A stretch of DNA of 41,395 nucleotides from positions 1 to 41,395 of the forward strand of contig NZ_PJBS01000319.1 of NCBI RefSeq assembly GCF_002836055.1, in the 5' to 3' direction. A program made the translations under genes and the position numbers. The notes beneath the pieces were generated by a model. It was not told where the DNA came from. It saw nothing but the letters and a program-made list of their open reading frames with translations, and searched no databases. Shown here piece by piece: positions 7,567 through 18,115 of the stretch. Numbering within the stretch: the stretch's first letter is position 1; every line of letters begins with the position of its first letter. This DNA is from Psychroflexus sp. MES1-P1E (GTDB lineage: Bacteria > Bacteroidota > Bacteroidia > Flavobacteriales > Flavobacteriaceae).

Positions 7567-9399
7567 ATGAAACATTTAAAGTTTGGTTTCATCTTATTCT
7601 TGCTGTGCTCTGTATCTAGTGTGATGGCTCAATATGATGTCAAAGCCAATTACGACAAGCAAGAAGTAGATATCAAAATGCGGGATGGTTTAAAACTGCA
7701 TACCACTATTTACACACCAAAGGACACGTCAAAATCTTATCCGATCTTGATGCAACGGACGCCTTATAGCTCTCGACCTTATGGCGAAGACCAGTATAGA
7801 AAACAAATAGGCCCCAACACATTCCTTATGGAACAGGGAAATATTATCGTGTACCAAGATGTGCGTGGTCGCTGGATGAGTGAAGGTAAGTATGATAATA
7901 TGCGCGGCTTTATCCCAAAGAAAAAGCGCAGAGAAACAGATGAGGCCTCAGATACCTATGATACGATCGACTGGCTTGTGAAGAATGTTGACAATACTAA
8001 TGGAAATGTGGGGACTTGGGGAATTTCTTACCCTGGGCACTATGCTGCCATGTCTGTACTTTCTGACCATCCTGCCTTAAAAGCAGCTTCGCCACAAGCG
8101 CCGATTGGCGATTTTTACTTTGATGACTTTCATCATAATGGGGCTTATTTATTGAGCTATTGGGTGGCTACGGCAGTGTTTGGTTATGATAAAGAGGGAC
8201 CAACTACAGAATCTTGGTACCCCATTCCAGATATTGGTACTAAGGACGCGTATCAATTCTTTTTGGATATTGGTCCCTTGTCTAATCTCGATAAGTATTA
8301 CGGAGAAGACAATGTGTTTTGGCAACAATTAAAAGATCATCCAGACTATGATGAGTTTTGGCAAAAACGCGGTCTTGTGCAGTATATGAAGGATGTAAAA
8401 CCCGCTGTCTTGACGGTTGGTGGTCTGTTTGATGCGGAAGACCTTTATGGTCCGTTTGAAATCTATAAAAGCTTAGAAGAAAATAGCGATAATTTTAATG
8501 CTGTTGTTTTAGGACCTTGGAGTCATGGCGACTGGGCTAGACTCAAAGAGAGACAAGCGGTTGGCAATATGTATTTTGGAGATGATTTGTCTGAAAACTT
8601 TCAGGTCAATTATGAAACCAAATTCTTTAATCATTTTCTAAAAGAGGAAGGGGAGTTTGATGCTGCTGAAGCGACTATGTATGATACTGGAGCAATGCAG
8701 TGGGATGAATACGAGATGTGGCCTCCAGAAAATGCGATAGCTACTGACTTTTACTTGGGTGACAATCAAAACTTAAGTAGGGAGGCCAATCCAGATTTTG
8801 AAAATAAATTTGTGAGTGATATAAATAAGCCGGTCCCTTTTACTGAAGATATTAAGGTCACTTTTACACCGAGAAAGTTTATGACAGACGACCAACGTTT
8901 TGCCGCTCGTCGTCCAGATGTGATGGTTTATGAAACTGAAGTGCTAGAAGAAGACATGAAACTTTCTGGTGAAATTTTAGCAGCTCTTGAGGTAGCTACC
9001 ACGGGAACAGCTTCAGACTGGATTGTAAAAATCATCGATGTGTATCCTGCCGATGCTGAAGATTCTGAAGAAATGCAAGACCACTTGAAGATGAGTAATT
9101 ACCATATGATGGTAAGAAGTGAAGTTTTTAGAGGTCGTTATAGAGAAAGCTTTTCGGAGCCTAAGCCTTTTGTACCTCATCAAAAAACTAGTGTAGATTT
9201 CCAGATACAAGATGTTAATCACACGTTTAAGAAAGGGCACAAGTTGCACATACAAGTGCAGAGCACGATGTTTCCTTATATCGATAGAAATCCACAGAAG
9301 TATGTAGACAATATCTTTGAAGCTACAGAGGACGATTTTGAAACGCATACCCATACTATTTATGGAGATTCAAAAATTGTTCTTCCTGTAGTGAAGTAA
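7567..9399 (+). CDS. CocE/NonD family hydrolase (X-Pro dipeptidyl-peptidase-like), exported
   Basis: An alpha/beta-hydrolase of 610 residues with a signal peptide (1-21, ending VMAQ). It matches the CocE/glutaryl-7-ACA acylase/S15 family, which hydrolyses esters or amide bonds. The nucleophile is S154 in GISYPG, the acid D289 in GGLFDAEDLYG and the base H320 in GPWSHGDW. The C-terminal half (about 370-610) is the family's jelly-roll domain, with the MVRSEVFRGRYRESF and HKLHIQVQSTMFP blocks usual for it. The substrate is unknown, with peptides, esters or acylated glycans all possible. The length is normal. It converges on the amylase gene and the two share the terminator at 9420-9453. Confidence 0.85.
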   Translation: MKHLKFGFILFLLCSVSSVMAQYDVKANYDKQEVDIKMRDGLKLHTTIYTPKDTSKSYPILMQRTPYSSRPYGEDQYRKQIGPNTFLMEQGNIIVYQDVRGRWMSEGKYDNMRGFIPKKKRRETDEASDTYDTIDWLVKNVDNTNGNVGTWGISYPGHYAAMSVLSDHPALKAASPQAPIGDFYFDDFHHNGAYLLSYWVATAVFGYDKEGPTTESWYPIPDIGTKDAYQFFLDIGPLSNLDKYYGEDNVFWQQLKDHPDYDEFWQKRGLVQYMKDVKPAVLTVGGLFDAEDLYGPFEIYKSLEENSDNFNAVVLGPWSHGDWARLKERQAVGNMYFGDDLSENFQVNYETKFFNHFLKEEGEFDAAEATMYDTGAMQWDEYEMWPPENAIATDFYLGDNQNLSREANPDFENKFVSDINKPVPFTEDIKVTFTPRKFMTDDQRFAARRPDVMVYETEVLEEDMKLSGEILAALEVATTGTASDWIVKIIDVYPADAEDSEEMQDHLKMSNYHMMVRSEVFRGRYRESFSEPKPFVPHQKTSVDFQIQDVNHTFKKGHKLHIQVQSTMFPYIDRNPQKYVDNIFEATEDDFETHTHTIYGDSKIVLPVVK

Positions 9400-9419
9400 T
9401 AGAGCTATAGCCTACTATA

Positions 9420-9453
9420 AAAAAGACCTCGAGTGAATGCTCGAGGTCTTTTT
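9420..9453. terminator. Bidirectional terminator between convergent genes
   Basis: AAAAAGACCTCGAG pairs perfectly with CTCGAGGTCTTTTT around a TGAATG loop. The A-tract and T-tract flank a GC-rich stem on both sides, so it can end both the CocE hydrolase transcript (+) and the susCDE-amylase transcript (-). Confidence 0.85.
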
Positions 9454-9476
9454 GGCTAAAGCTAAAACATATAAAA

Positions 9477-12266
9477 TTAGTTGATTATCAATTTTTTGGT
9501 CTCAGAGTTTTGTTGATTTCTATATTTTATAAAATATAATCCTGGGCTTAGATTTTTAATTCCAAATCTATGATTTGCATTGAAGCTACCCTTATAGTTT
9601 TTGATTAGCCTTCCATTTATATCATAAACCTGAACAGCATTAATTTCATTTGAAATTGAAAAGTAATTGGTTGCTGGATTTGGATATACCGTATAATTTA
9701 GGGCAGAAACCTCATATGTATTCAAAGAGGGCTGGTTATTGAAATAGATCTTAAATTCACCAGGAGCTAGAGTAAGGTTCATAGACGTATTGCTAACTTC
9801 TAAACTAGTTTCAGTTACCACATCATACCAAGTTCCAGCTTCTTGGAAAAAGGCTTGAGTAGTAAGTGAAGTCACTCCAAAGTTTCCAATAATAATGACG
9901 TACTTAGGTTCGCTACCAGTGGCATTATCATCTACCAAGTAAATTTTCTTCTCAAAGTCGTCAGCGACTTCCAAAGTAAAATTATCAGTTTTGAAAATGG
10001 GTTCATTTCGTTTTAAAGCAATTAATTTAGACCAAACGTCATAAACGTCTGTTCTGTCAGAATTGTTGAGGTAATCCCAACGTATTGGCTTAGGCCCAGT
10101 TCTACAGTCATTATTTATAGTTCCGTCTTCACAATAATTGATACTAAATTCATAGCCCAATTCTCCAAATTGCCAGATCATTTTGGGCCCAGGAATGGTA
10201 AAATAGAAGGCCCCTGCAAGTTCTAGTCTATCCAAAGCTGTATTGAGTTCTGTGATGTCATAAGCACCATTACCATTTCCAAATTCTAGATTTTTATACA
10301 TCAATCTTTCCTCATCATGACTTTCCATATAACTCACGTTGGATGGAGTAGACCAGTCTCTATTTTGATAGGAAACATTGCTGAAATTCGAGTCTTCATA
10401 GCCCATCGTGGATTGGTTATAATTGTAATTGCTGTTTCCCCAGACCATCATACCAGATTCGCTAGCATTGTCTGTCGCTCTGTGGTTAATGAGTTGAGTT
10501 TCTTCAGAATTGGGAGCAAAATGTTCTAAAATAACATAAGTGTCTTCATTATAACTTCTAATGTCATCGTACATTCTATTTAAAAGATTAATTCTAGATT
10601 GATCGAAGCCACCGCCATCACCAACAGTGTTGGTAAAGCCCTTGGTAAAGTCGAATCTGTAACCATCGATATTGTACTCTTCTAACCAAAATCTATTGAT
10701 TTGATCCATATAGTCTTGAGTAGCTAGTGATTCGTGATTGATATCATTAAAAAACTGAAACGCCGTATTAGGGTCATTTTCATTAAAAATAGGATTCTCT
10801 GAAGTCACTTGGCCATTGTAACAGCCACCACAATCGTTGTACATTCTATAATAAGGATGTTGCCCAGTCGCATGGTTGAAAACGACATCCAATAAAACAG
10901 CAATTCCTCTTTGATGACAAGCGTCTACAAAAGCTTTAAAATCCTGTGGTGAACCGTAATATTTATCCAAAGCCATGTGTAAAGCTGGATTGTATCCCCA
11001 ACTAAGATTTCCGTCAAACTCATTCACAGGCATAAGTTCGATGGCATTGATGCCTAAGTCTTGCAGGTAATCTAATCTATTAATGACAGATTGAAAGCTA
11101 TGGTTTTCATCAAAATCTCTGATAAGCATTTCGTAAATGACCAAATCTTCTTGAGCTGGTGGAGTAAAATTCTCTATTTGCCAATTGTAATCTGGTTGAT
11201 TCAACTTTACCCAGCTTACCAATTCTGAAGTAGCTCCTTGTGGATAACTTGGAATATTTGGAAATATAGAATTTTCAAGAAACTGGTCGTTGAACGGGTC
11301 TAAAACAACTTTGGAATAAGGATCTGCTACGACCAATTCAGCTTCTATGCTGTATTGAAATAAGAAATCGGCATTGGGAGCGCTGAAGTTATTTAAGGTA
11401 ATCCAATGTTGATTAGTACCATTATCAAAATTCAGTAAATAGGTGTTATCAATAGTCCAGTTGTTAGAGTTGAAGTTACCAATAAGATGAACAAATTCCT
11501 TTTCGGGAGCAAACAAGACTAAAGTGATTTCATTTGGATTCGAACTGTCATAATTAATACCGTTTTGAGCCCCTGTTGGAACAGGAGCAATAGTCACATT
11601 TGGAGTTAACACCGCATTAAATAGAAATTCAAATACCTCACCAGAATTAGGTTCTGTTGCTATGAGTTCAAAGTTTGAATCTTCAGTAACACTTAAGTTA
11701 TTAGAATAAGAAGTAATTCCATTCTGAGTATCGATAACATTCCCATTTTGAGTCAATACAAAATTTGCATTTAAACTCGCCGTAGCTTCAATTGACAATT
11801 GATCACCTGAGTTGATTAGAGTGGTCGTTTCGGTTGGACTGTTCAAACTGACCTGAAAACTCCCTACAGGAATACGATTGTCCTGAGTTTTTTTATCTCC
11901 TGTCCCGTCTTTAGCCTTGGCAAGCATGCCTAATTCTACAATATCGTTTGAGTTATAAAGCAAAGTAGGAGTAAAGGTGAAGGAAAACGTTCCATCACCA
12001 TTAGCTGTCATTTTTTGAGCTTCATTGGAGTTGATCCACTCCCCGTTGGTTGGTGAATCGGATTCCTGTCCGGCTGAATTTTCGTACCAAGCCCAAAAGT
12101 AAACCTCTGTAACGCCCCATATTGAGGGGTCTACATTGGAGACACTAATCGTAATCTCTTCATCCTGATCGAAGGTAGGTGGAGAGACGCTAAAGACCCC
12201 ATCTTGTTGTTGTGCGAATCCTACGATAGAGCATAGTAAGGCTGTAATTTGTAATAGTTGTTTCAT
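9477..12266 (-). CDS. Secreted multidomain GH13 alpha-amylase with T9SS tail
   Basis: Last gene of the susC-susD-susE-amylase run; it hydrolyses alpha-1,4-glucans at or outside the cell surface. Domains in order: signal peptide (1-18), an N-terminal beta-sandwich (about 20-140), an Ig-like segment (about 140-225), a CBM48/E-set-like domain (about 235-340, VLFAPEKEFVHLIGNFNSNN), the GH13 barrel (about 365-760), a C-terminal beta-domain, and a T9SS type A tail (about 860-929, YPNPATNYF...GLYFIKY). The GH13 regions are visible: DVVFNHATG, D539 (nucleophile, GYRFDF), E581 (ILEHFA) and D651 (ESHDEE). Its place with the Sus genes points to starch or maltodextrin as substrate. The 58-bp gap to the susE-like gene holds no clear terminator, so cotranscription is likely. 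Confidence 0.88.
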   Translation of the reverse strand: MKQLLQITALLCSIVGFAQQQDGVFSVSPPTFDQDEEITISVSNVDPSIWGVTEVYFWAWYENSAGQESDSPTNGEWINSNEAQKMTANGDGTFSFTFTPTLLYNSNDIVELGMLAKAKDGTGDKKTQDNRIPVGSFQVSLNSPTETTTLINSGDQLSIEATASLNANFVLTQNGNVIDTQNGITSYSNNLSVTEDSNFELIATEPNSGEVFEFLFNAVLTPNVTIAPVPTGAQNGINYDSSNPNEITLVLFAPEKEFVHLIGNFNSNNWTIDNTYLLNFDNGTNQHWITLNNFSAPNADFLFQYSIEAELVVADPYSKVVLDPFNDQFLENSIFPNIPSYPQGATSELVSWVKLNQPDYNWQIENFTPPAQEDLVIYEMLIRDFDENHSFQSVINRLDYLQDLGINAIELMPVNEFDGNLSWGYNPALHMALDKYYGSPQDFKAFVDACHQRGIAVLLDVVFNHATGQHPYYRMYNDCGGCYNGQVTSENPIFNENDPNTAFQFFNDINHESLATQDYMDQINRFWLEEYNIDGYRFDFTKGFTNTVGDGGGFDQSRINLLNRMYDDIRSYNEDTYVILEHFAPNSEETQLINHRATDNASESGMMVWGNSNYNYNQSTMGYEDSNFSNVSYQNRDWSTPSNVSYMESHDEERLMYKNLEFGNGNGAYDITELNTALDRLELAGAFYFTIPGPKMIWQFGELGYEFSINYCEDGTINNDCRTGPKPIRWDYLNNSDRTDVYDVWSKLIALKRNEPIFKTDNFTLEVADDFEKKIYLVDDNATGSEPKYVIIIGNFGVTSLTTQAFFQEAGTWYDVVTETSLEVSNTSMNLTLAPGEFKIYFNNQPSLNTYEVSALNYTVYPNPATNYFSISNEINAVQVYDINGRLIKNYKGSFNANHRFGIKNLSPGLYFIKYRNQQNSETKKLIIN

Positions 12267-12324
12267 AGTATGAGAATATAAAAAAGTCTATCCTATTGAG
12301 ATAGCCTTTAGAGTAATAGATGTG

Positions 12325-13482
12325 CTATTGAAGCGAAATTAGCATGTAATTTCCTGTAAGGTCATTAAACCAAACTTCGTAAGTTCCTGCACTAGAAGGA
12401 ATATTTGGACCTCCTAAAGAACCAAATCCAGAAAATTCTGTATTGCTTCCCCAGTTAGCGACGTCCCAATCGTCTTCAGCTCTAAACTTCACTTCTCCAT
12501 CAAAAAGTTCAATTTCAGAGATGTACCAGACATGAGGGTCAAAAGTAGATTGAGTCATGTTGATGTCTTGATTCCAACCCTGATCGCTTCCAGTTGTTCC
12601 AAATCCAATAATTCCAATACTTGCATAAGCCTCCGAACTTGCTTCATCAAAAGCTATCAAAGAAGAGGTTTTATTTTCTGTATCCACTTCTAGGGTATAG
12701 TATCCTTCACCATCAGTAATTTGGAAAGGTCCTGGATCTCCACCAAGATCTTCACTGGTTTCAAATGAACCATCTTGAAGACCCCACTGTGGCTGCCAAG
12801 CCCCTCTGTTTTCAATTAGTTTAAATTCATTAGTATCTCCACCTAAAAATTTACCTGTATAAGTAAAGACATTTTCGTTTTCGGGATCTCTTACTAATGG
12901 AAAATTGTTATTATCATTATTCCAATCTGCGGCTGTCGCATTACCTACAAAATATAGATTAGGAAATACGGGAAGTGGTTCTGGTCCACCTGTAGCAATT
13001 AAAGTCACAGTAAGTGTAGTCACTTCTGAAAGAGTTTCAGGAGAGTTTTCAGCATTTTCAGAACCAATTAAAGCTCTAACCCGAAAGTATAAATCGCCAG
13101 TATCTGGGTTTTCTGTCGCTTCATCATTATCTAAACCAGCAGCTTCTGCTAGGCTTAACAACTGTGCTACTGTAATAGAAGCTTGGAGGTTTGACGTTTC
13201 AGCTAAAAGTTCAGGAGCCGTGAATTCAAAATCAGCTGAACCTTCCAGTTGATAAGTTATTGGGGTAGGGATTCCAAAATCTGGAGATTCCCAAGTAAAG
13301 CGTTCTGCATTATTTTGAGCGGTTTGTTCACTCAATAAATATTCTCCCAAAAAGTCGTTGGTAAACGAAATTTGGTCTGGAGGTGTCTGAGCAGTGAACT
13401 GAATTTCATCATCTTCACTACAAGCATTAAACGCTACTATTGCGAAAAACACCATTATTAATTTTAAAATGTTCTTGTTCAT
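12325..13482 (-). CDS. susE: SusE-like surface starch-binding lipoprotein
   Basis: A 385-residue lipoprotein with lipobox FNAC (Cys21) followed by SEDDE, the serine/acidic signature that sends Bacteroidota lipoproteins to the cell surface. An N-terminal SusE-type Ig-like domain (about 30-160) is followed by two tandem starch-binding-like modules (about 168-275 and 280-385), each with Trp-rich binding-surface segments (DWNNDNNN..WQPQWGLQDG and DQGWNQD..DWDVANWG). Its role would be to hold starch or maltodextrins near SusC/SusD and the amylase. It sits 18 bp after susD. No separate susF is present, so this single protein may cover both SusE and SusF roles. Confidence 0.8.
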   Translation of the reverse strand: MNKNILKLIMVFFAIVAFNACSEDDEIQFTAQTPPDQISFTNDFLGEYLLSEQTAQNNAERFTWESPDFGIPTPITYQLEGSADFEFTAPELLAETSNLQASITVAQLLSLAEAAGLDNDEATENPDTGDLYFRVRALIGSENAENSPETLSEVTTLTVTLIATGGPEPLPVFPNLYFVGNATAADWNNDNNNFPLVRDPENENVFTYTGKFLGGDTNEFKLIENRGAWQPQWGLQDGSFETSEDLGGDPGPFQITDGEGYYTLEVDTENKTSSLIAFDEASSEAYASIGIIGFGTTGSDQGWNQDINMTQSTFDPHVWYISEIELFDGEVKFRAEDDWDVANWGSNTEFSGFGSLGGPNIPSSAGTYEVWFNDLTGNYMLISLQ

Positions 13483-13500
13483 AATTTTTAGTATTTAATA

Positions 13501-15096
13501 TTAATAACCTGGATTTTGTGTTAAATTTTGATTGGTCGCTAAACTAGCTGAAGGAATAGGGTATATCGCTCTAAAATTGTCGATTGAAGTTCCTGCTGAT
13601 GGACCCCCTTTAAACGTCCAAACATATTGATTTCCAGTATATAAGCCGAAACGGATAAGGTCTTGTCTTCTATGGCTTTCCCAGTACAATTCTCTAGCAC
13701 GCTCGTCGATAAGAAAATTGAGATCGAGTTGAGCAGGAACAATACTTCCTGAAGTGTCTCCAAAGGCTCTCTCTCTTAGTGAGTTAACATAATTAAGAGC
13801 TGTATTTAGATCTCCGCCACCGCCTCTTAGATGTGCTTCTGCATACATCAGATAGGCATCTGCAAGCCTAAACATAGGAAAATCTGCATCAGTAAAGGTT
13901 CTATCAGAACCAAAACCACCTGTAGATGTTCTATTGGAATATTTGCTAGTAATATAACCCGTATTAGGATCTGTGACGACAAGAGAAATAGGTCTGTTTT
14001 CTGTGATAATTAAATTTCTTGCATCATTTTCAAAAAGTGGATTTAGAGTAAATTTCTCTGAAAATTGTGGTCTGAGTCTAAATAATCCTCCAAAGCCACC
14101 TGGATTTACGCCTAACTCTTCACCATTTTGTTCTTGAGCTCCCACTTGGCCTTGGATTATGATGGTTGTTCCTCCATAATTTTGAGTAGCTTGTCCATCA
14201 TTGGCGATAGGAAAGATAATTTCATTCTGAGCACCATTACTGTTGTTATCTGCTAAAAAGTTAAATTGATAATCATTTACCAATTGATAACCAGAATTGA
14301 TTACAGCTTCAGATCTTGATAAAGCCTCTGCATATCTAGGAGTCCCTGTATACACTTCAGCATTCAAGTAGATTTTAGCCAAAATCATATGAACAACTCC
14401 TTGATCAATCTGTCCATATTCTCCAGAGTTTCCAGCAGGAAGATCTTCTAAAGAGTTTAGCAATAATCCTTCTACTAAATCAAATAGCTCTGGTCTGCTT
14501 AACTCTTCTCCTTGAGTAAAGCCAGCTTCTGTGGTTTCATCATAGAACGGTGCTTTTCCAAACATATCCATAAGGTGATAATAAGATAAAGCTTTTAATA
14601 CGCTGGCTTCAGCCCTATAGGTTTGTATATCTCCAAGAGAACCAATTCCTCTAGATTGTAGCAACTCATCTGTAGATTGTCTTAAGAATTCATTAGAGAG
14701 TGATACAGAAAACATAGCTCTAGAATAGACACCTCTTAATAAGACGTTTTCTGGAGAAGCAGAATTTCGCTGCACTCCTCTAATTCCTGGATCATTTTCA
14801 AAAGTGAAAATAGTTTCATCTGTAGAAAGATTTTGCAGATTAAATAAACCCCTCATATATTGTCCAGTACCAGCATCCAATCCTCCTATATTACTTCCTC
14901 CTGGACCGGTTAGTGAAGACAAAGAAAGGTTGGCATATACCCCAGCCAGAGATTGTTTATAAGCTTCTGCGGAAGTGAATATTTGGTCTGCTAAGGTGAT
15001 GTTGGGATCTCTGATCTCCACATCCAAATCAGATTCACAAGACGAGAACAAAAATGCTCCAAGTAGTGTGAATAGTAAGTAGTGTTTAATTTTCAT
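13501..15096 (-). CDS. susD: SusD/RagB family glycan-binding lipoprotein
   Basis: A 531-residue outer-membrane lipoprotein (lipobox FSSC, Cys20, followed by ESD) that forms the lid over the SusC channel and captures the oligosaccharide. The N-terminal half carries the TPR-like helices (AEASVLKALSYYHLMDMFGKAPFY; HMILAKIYLNAEVY). The C-terminal hallmark of the family is present (LADAYLMYAEAHLRGGGGDL; ELYWESHRRQDLIRFG; ending IPSASLATNQNLTQNPGY). It starts 11 bp after the susC stop, so the pair is cotranscribed. The substrate is inferred as starch-derived from the flanking GH13, GH97 and GH65 genes. Confidence 0.93.
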   Translation of the reverse strand: MKIKHYLLFTLLGAFLFSSCESDLDVEIRDPNITLADQIFTSAEAYKQSLAGVYANLSLSSLTGPGGSNIGGLDAGTGQYMRGLFNLQNLSTDETIFTFENDPGIRGVQRNSASPENVLLRGVYSRAMFSVSLSNEFLRQSTDELLQSRGIGSLGDIQTYRAEASVLKALSYYHLMDMFGKAPFYDETTEAGFTQGEELSRPELFDLVEGLLLNSLEDLPAGNSGEYGQIDQGVVHMILAKIYLNAEVYTGTPRYAEALSRSEAVINSGYQLVNDYQFNFLADNNSNGAQNEIIFPIANDGQATQNYGGTTIIIQGQVGAQEQNGEELGVNPGGFGGLFRLRPQFSEKFTLNPLFENDARNLIITENRPISLVVTDPNTGYITSKYSNRTSTGGFGSDRTFTDADFPMFRLADAYLMYAEAHLRGGGGDLNTALNYVNSLRERAFGDTSGSIVPAQLDLNFLIDERARELYWESHRRQDLIRFGLYTGNQYVWTFKGGPSAGTSIDNFRAIYPIPSASLATNQNLTQNPGY

Positions 15097-15107
15097 AATT
15101 GAATTAT

Positions 15108-18020
15108 TTAAAAATTATAATTAACGCCAAGTAAGTAAGTTCTTCCTCTTGGATAGATTGTGTTATCGATACCACTGATGTTTAATTCAGGATCTACTCC
15201 AGAATAATCTGTGATCACAAAGGCATTTTGTAAGCCCATCCAGAATCTTAAGCTTGTCGATTCTCTATTAAAACCTCTGAGTGTATAGCCTAAAGTAATG
15301 TTATCCATTCTTAAGAAAGACGCGTCTTCTACAAAGAAATCTGATAAGATAACATCTGGGGTTCTTGCAAATCCTGTTTCTAAAACTTGTACAGGTAAGT
15401 TATTAGGAGATACTAAATTAAGATTACCCAATTGAGCTCTTGAAGAATTAACATTGTTGTAAATATCATTTCCAAAGCTAGCCCTTAGGTTAAAATTGAA
15501 ATCGAAGTTCTTATACGTGAAGTTGGATTGGAAACCCATCAATACATCTGCTTGGCCATTTCCAGACACATAGCGATCTCTATCATCAACTGTACCGTCT
15601 CCATTTAAATCTGCATAGGCTCCTTCAATGGGTTGCCCAGCTTGATCATATAATTGAGCATAAGTAAAAAAAGAATTTGGCCATGCTCCTTCTCTTTGAA
15701 CTTGTATCGTATTTCCGGTACCTCCAGCGATTCCACCTACAAAAATATCTTGTCCAAAAGCAAGTTTGGTAATCTCTCTGTCGATAGCGGTAAAGTTGTA
15801 GTTCACATTCCAGTTTATGTCATCTTGACGGATCACATTATAATCGAGATTTACTTCAATACCTTTTGACACAAATTCACCGATATTTTGGAAACCTTGG
15901 TTGGAGAAGTTTGCACCGTCTGGCACAGGAACATTCGACAAGAGATCATCTGCAGTTCTTTCAAAAACATCTACAGAACCAGACAGTCTATTGTTAAATA
16001 ATTCGAAGTCTACCCCTAAGTTGATTTCGGTTAAGATTTCCCATTTTATATCTGGATTGGTATATAGTGGTTGAAAGGGTATAATTGGATTTCCGAAATT
16101 ATACTGTTGGTTAGACAAACCTGTTTGGTAACGTCTTAGGTAATCTGAAGTAGAAGGAACGTCTTGTTGACCTAATTGCCCCCAACCAGCTCTTACCTTT
16201 AGACTGTTGATCAAGTTGCTATCTTCCAAGAAATCCTCTTCAGTTAATATCCAAGCACCAGAGACTGAAGGGAAATATTCAAACCTATTCTCTGGAGAGA
16301 ATTTTGAAACCCCATCTCGTCTAATAGACGCATTTACAAAATATTTATCCTGAAAGCTAAAGTTTGCTCTACCAAAATAACCAATTAGAACAACGTCATC
16401 TGCAACTGTGGTTCTGGGTTCTTGTGCGTTTGGGTCTAAAATTTCGTTGGTAGTAAAACGTTCAGATTCAAATTTTTGATAAGAATAACCTGTCGTTAAT
16501 TTTAAACCGAAATCGTTAAAGTTATTTTTATAAATAAAATAAGAATCGGCAGATGCATTAGTTCTAGTTTGTTCATAGCGAGATTCGTTACCGATAAATT
16601 CTCCTTGTTCTGCATTCACTCCTAAAGCACTCGTTCCAGGTCTGGTTAAAGAGCCACCACTATCTGTCCTGTCATAGCCAAGGTTGGTAACAAGCCTTAA
16701 TTTTGGCAAAAAGTGAAACTTATAGTCTAGATTTAAATTACCAAATAAGCGATCGGCATTACTTATATTTCTAGTTTGAAGTAATTGCGAGACTGGATTT
16801 CTTGGGACATTTGAGGCTGCAGACCCATCATTGTCTAAAAACTCAAAGAAACCACCGTAGGGAGACCCAGGTGATCTTACTGGTTGAGTAGGATCAAAAG
16901 AGATAGCGTTGCCTTCAACTCCATCTGCAAATCTATTGTCTTCATTGCTATAGTTGGCATTTAAACCTACTTTAAGATGGTCATCAAAAAGTCTTGGATT
17001 TAAAGATAAAGAGGCTGTGGTTCTATCAAACTTAGAGGTTTGTCTTAAACCTTGTTGGTCTGAACGATTTAAGGATAATCTAGAAGGAATTTTCCCGAAT
17101 AAGGCACCACGAACACTCAAGTTTATATCAGAAGATTTTGCATCTCTATATATTTCATCCTGCCAATTGGTATTGGCACTGCCCAATTCTCCAAGTCGAC
17201 CCGGAAAATTCTCAGCTACTAAATTTCGAAATTGACCTGCACTTAACACATCTACAATATTTTCTATAGTGGTGATGTTTTGCTGAACATCTAAAGAAAC
17301 ACTGAGTTCACCTCTTCCTTTTTTGGTGTTGATGATAATGACCCCGTTTGATGCTCGGATACCATAAATAGCAGCTGCAGAGGCATCTTTTAATACAGAA
17401 AAGGATTCAATATCATTTGGGTTAATGGTAGAAAGGATAGACCGTGTTCCATCTGCAACAGAATTATCTAAAGGCAAGCCATCCAAAACGATTAAAGGAG
17501 AATTATTAGCATTGAAAGAAGACCCTCCACGGATTCTAATTTCAGATCCAGATCCTGGACCACCGCCCTTAGTGACAGACAAACCAGGGACTCTACCCTG
17601 TATAAGACTTTCTGAAGTGACAATATTTCCTTTGTTGAAATCTTTTTCTGTAACAGAAGCCACAGAACCTGAGATAGATTTCACCGTTTGATTTCCGTAG
17701 CCCACTACGACAACTTCGCTTAGGGCTTCGGCATCTTCAACCATAGACACCTCTATGGAAGTGTTCTTTCCATTAAAGACAATATCTTTAGTTCTAAAAC
17801 CTACATAGCTAAAGGATAGCGTTTCACCGTTTTCTAAAACGATTAAGTAATTTCCATCAAAATCGGTCGTTGTTCCCTTATTAGTATTTTTAACAGCGAT
17901 GTTTACTCCAGGTATTGGCATACCCGAATTATCGACAACGGTCCCACTTACTGTGGATTGTGCAAAAATACTCATAGGCAACAGCATTAGCAGCAGACCT
18001 AAAAGTTTAATTGTTCGCAT
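15108..18020 (-). CDS. susC: SusC/RagA family TonB-dependent transporter
   Basis: A 970-residue outer-membrane importer of maltodextrins powered by TonB. In order: signal peptide (1-20, SIFAQ), a carboxypeptidase-D regulatory-like domain (about 22-100, VSGTVVDNSGMPIPGVNI), the TonB-box/plug region (VVVVGYGNQTVKSISGSV; SLIQGRVPGLSV; EIRIRGGSSFN; PLIVLDGLPLDN) and a long beta-barrel ending in an aromatic residue (YLLGVNYNF). It is first in the minus-strand operon and divergent from the LacI regulator, with a 194-bp shared upstream region. The Sus pairing with SusD is unambiguous, while starch specificity comes from context. Confidence 0.95.
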   Translation of the reverse strand: MRTIKLLGLLLMLLPMSIFAQSTVSGTVVDNSGMPIPGVNIAVKNTNKGTTTDFDGNYLIVLENGETLSFSYVGFRTKDIVFNGKNTSIEVSMVEDAEALSEVVVVGYGNQTVKSISGSVASVTEKDFNKGNIVTSESLIQGRVPGLSVTKGGGPGSGSEIRIRGGSSFNANNSPLIVLDGLPLDNSVADGTRSILSTINPNDIESFSVLKDASAAAIYGIRASNGVIIINTKKGRGELSVSLDVQQNITTIENIVDVLSAGQFRNLVAENFPGRLGELGSANTNWQDEIYRDAKSSDINLSVRGALFGKIPSRLSLNRSDQQGLRQTSKFDRTTASLSLNPRLFDDHLKVGLNANYSNEDNRFADGVEGNAISFDPTQPVRSPGSPYGGFFEFLDNDGSAASNVPRNPVSQLLQTRNISNADRLFGNLNLDYKFHFLPKLRLVTNLGYDRTDSGGSLTRPGTSALGVNAEQGEFIGNESRYEQTRTNASADSYFIYKNNFNDFGLKLTTGYSYQKFESERFTTNEILDPNAQEPRTTVADDVVLIGYFGRANFSFQDKYFVNASIRRDGVSKFSPENRFEYFPSVSGAWILTEEDFLEDSNLINSLKVRAGWGQLGQQDVPSTSDYLRRYQTGLSNQQYNFGNPIIPFQPLYTNPDIKWEILTEINLGVDFELFNNRLSGSVDVFERTADDLLSNVPVPDGANFSNQGFQNIGEFVSKGIEVNLDYNVIRQDDINWNVNYNFTAIDREITKLAFGQDIFVGGIAGGTGNTIQVQREGAWPNSFFTYAQLYDQAGQPIEGAYADLNGDGTVDDRDRYVSGNGQADVLMGFQSNFTYKNFDFNFNLRASFGNDIYNNVNSSRAQLGNLNLVSPNNLPVQVLETGFARTPDVILSDFFVEDASFLRMDNITLGYTLRGFNRESTSLRFWMGLQNAFVITDYSGVDPELNISGIDNTIYPRGRTYLLGVNYNF

Positions 18021-18048
18021 AGAGTATTGTTTTGTGTTATTAATGAGT

Positions 18049-18063
18049 TATATTTTTACTTCC
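18049..18063. repeat. 15-bp motif shared with the MFS leader
   Basis: TATATTTTTACTTCC occurs here, in the susC upstream region, and again at 19297-19311 in the leader of the transporter operon. It is a candidate shared control site. It is not palindromic, so it does not look like a simple LacI operator. Confidence 0.3.
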
Positions 18064-18115
18064 GATGTTAAAACTATATAAACTATGTTCAATAGCCTTA
18101 AAAACCTTGCAGCTA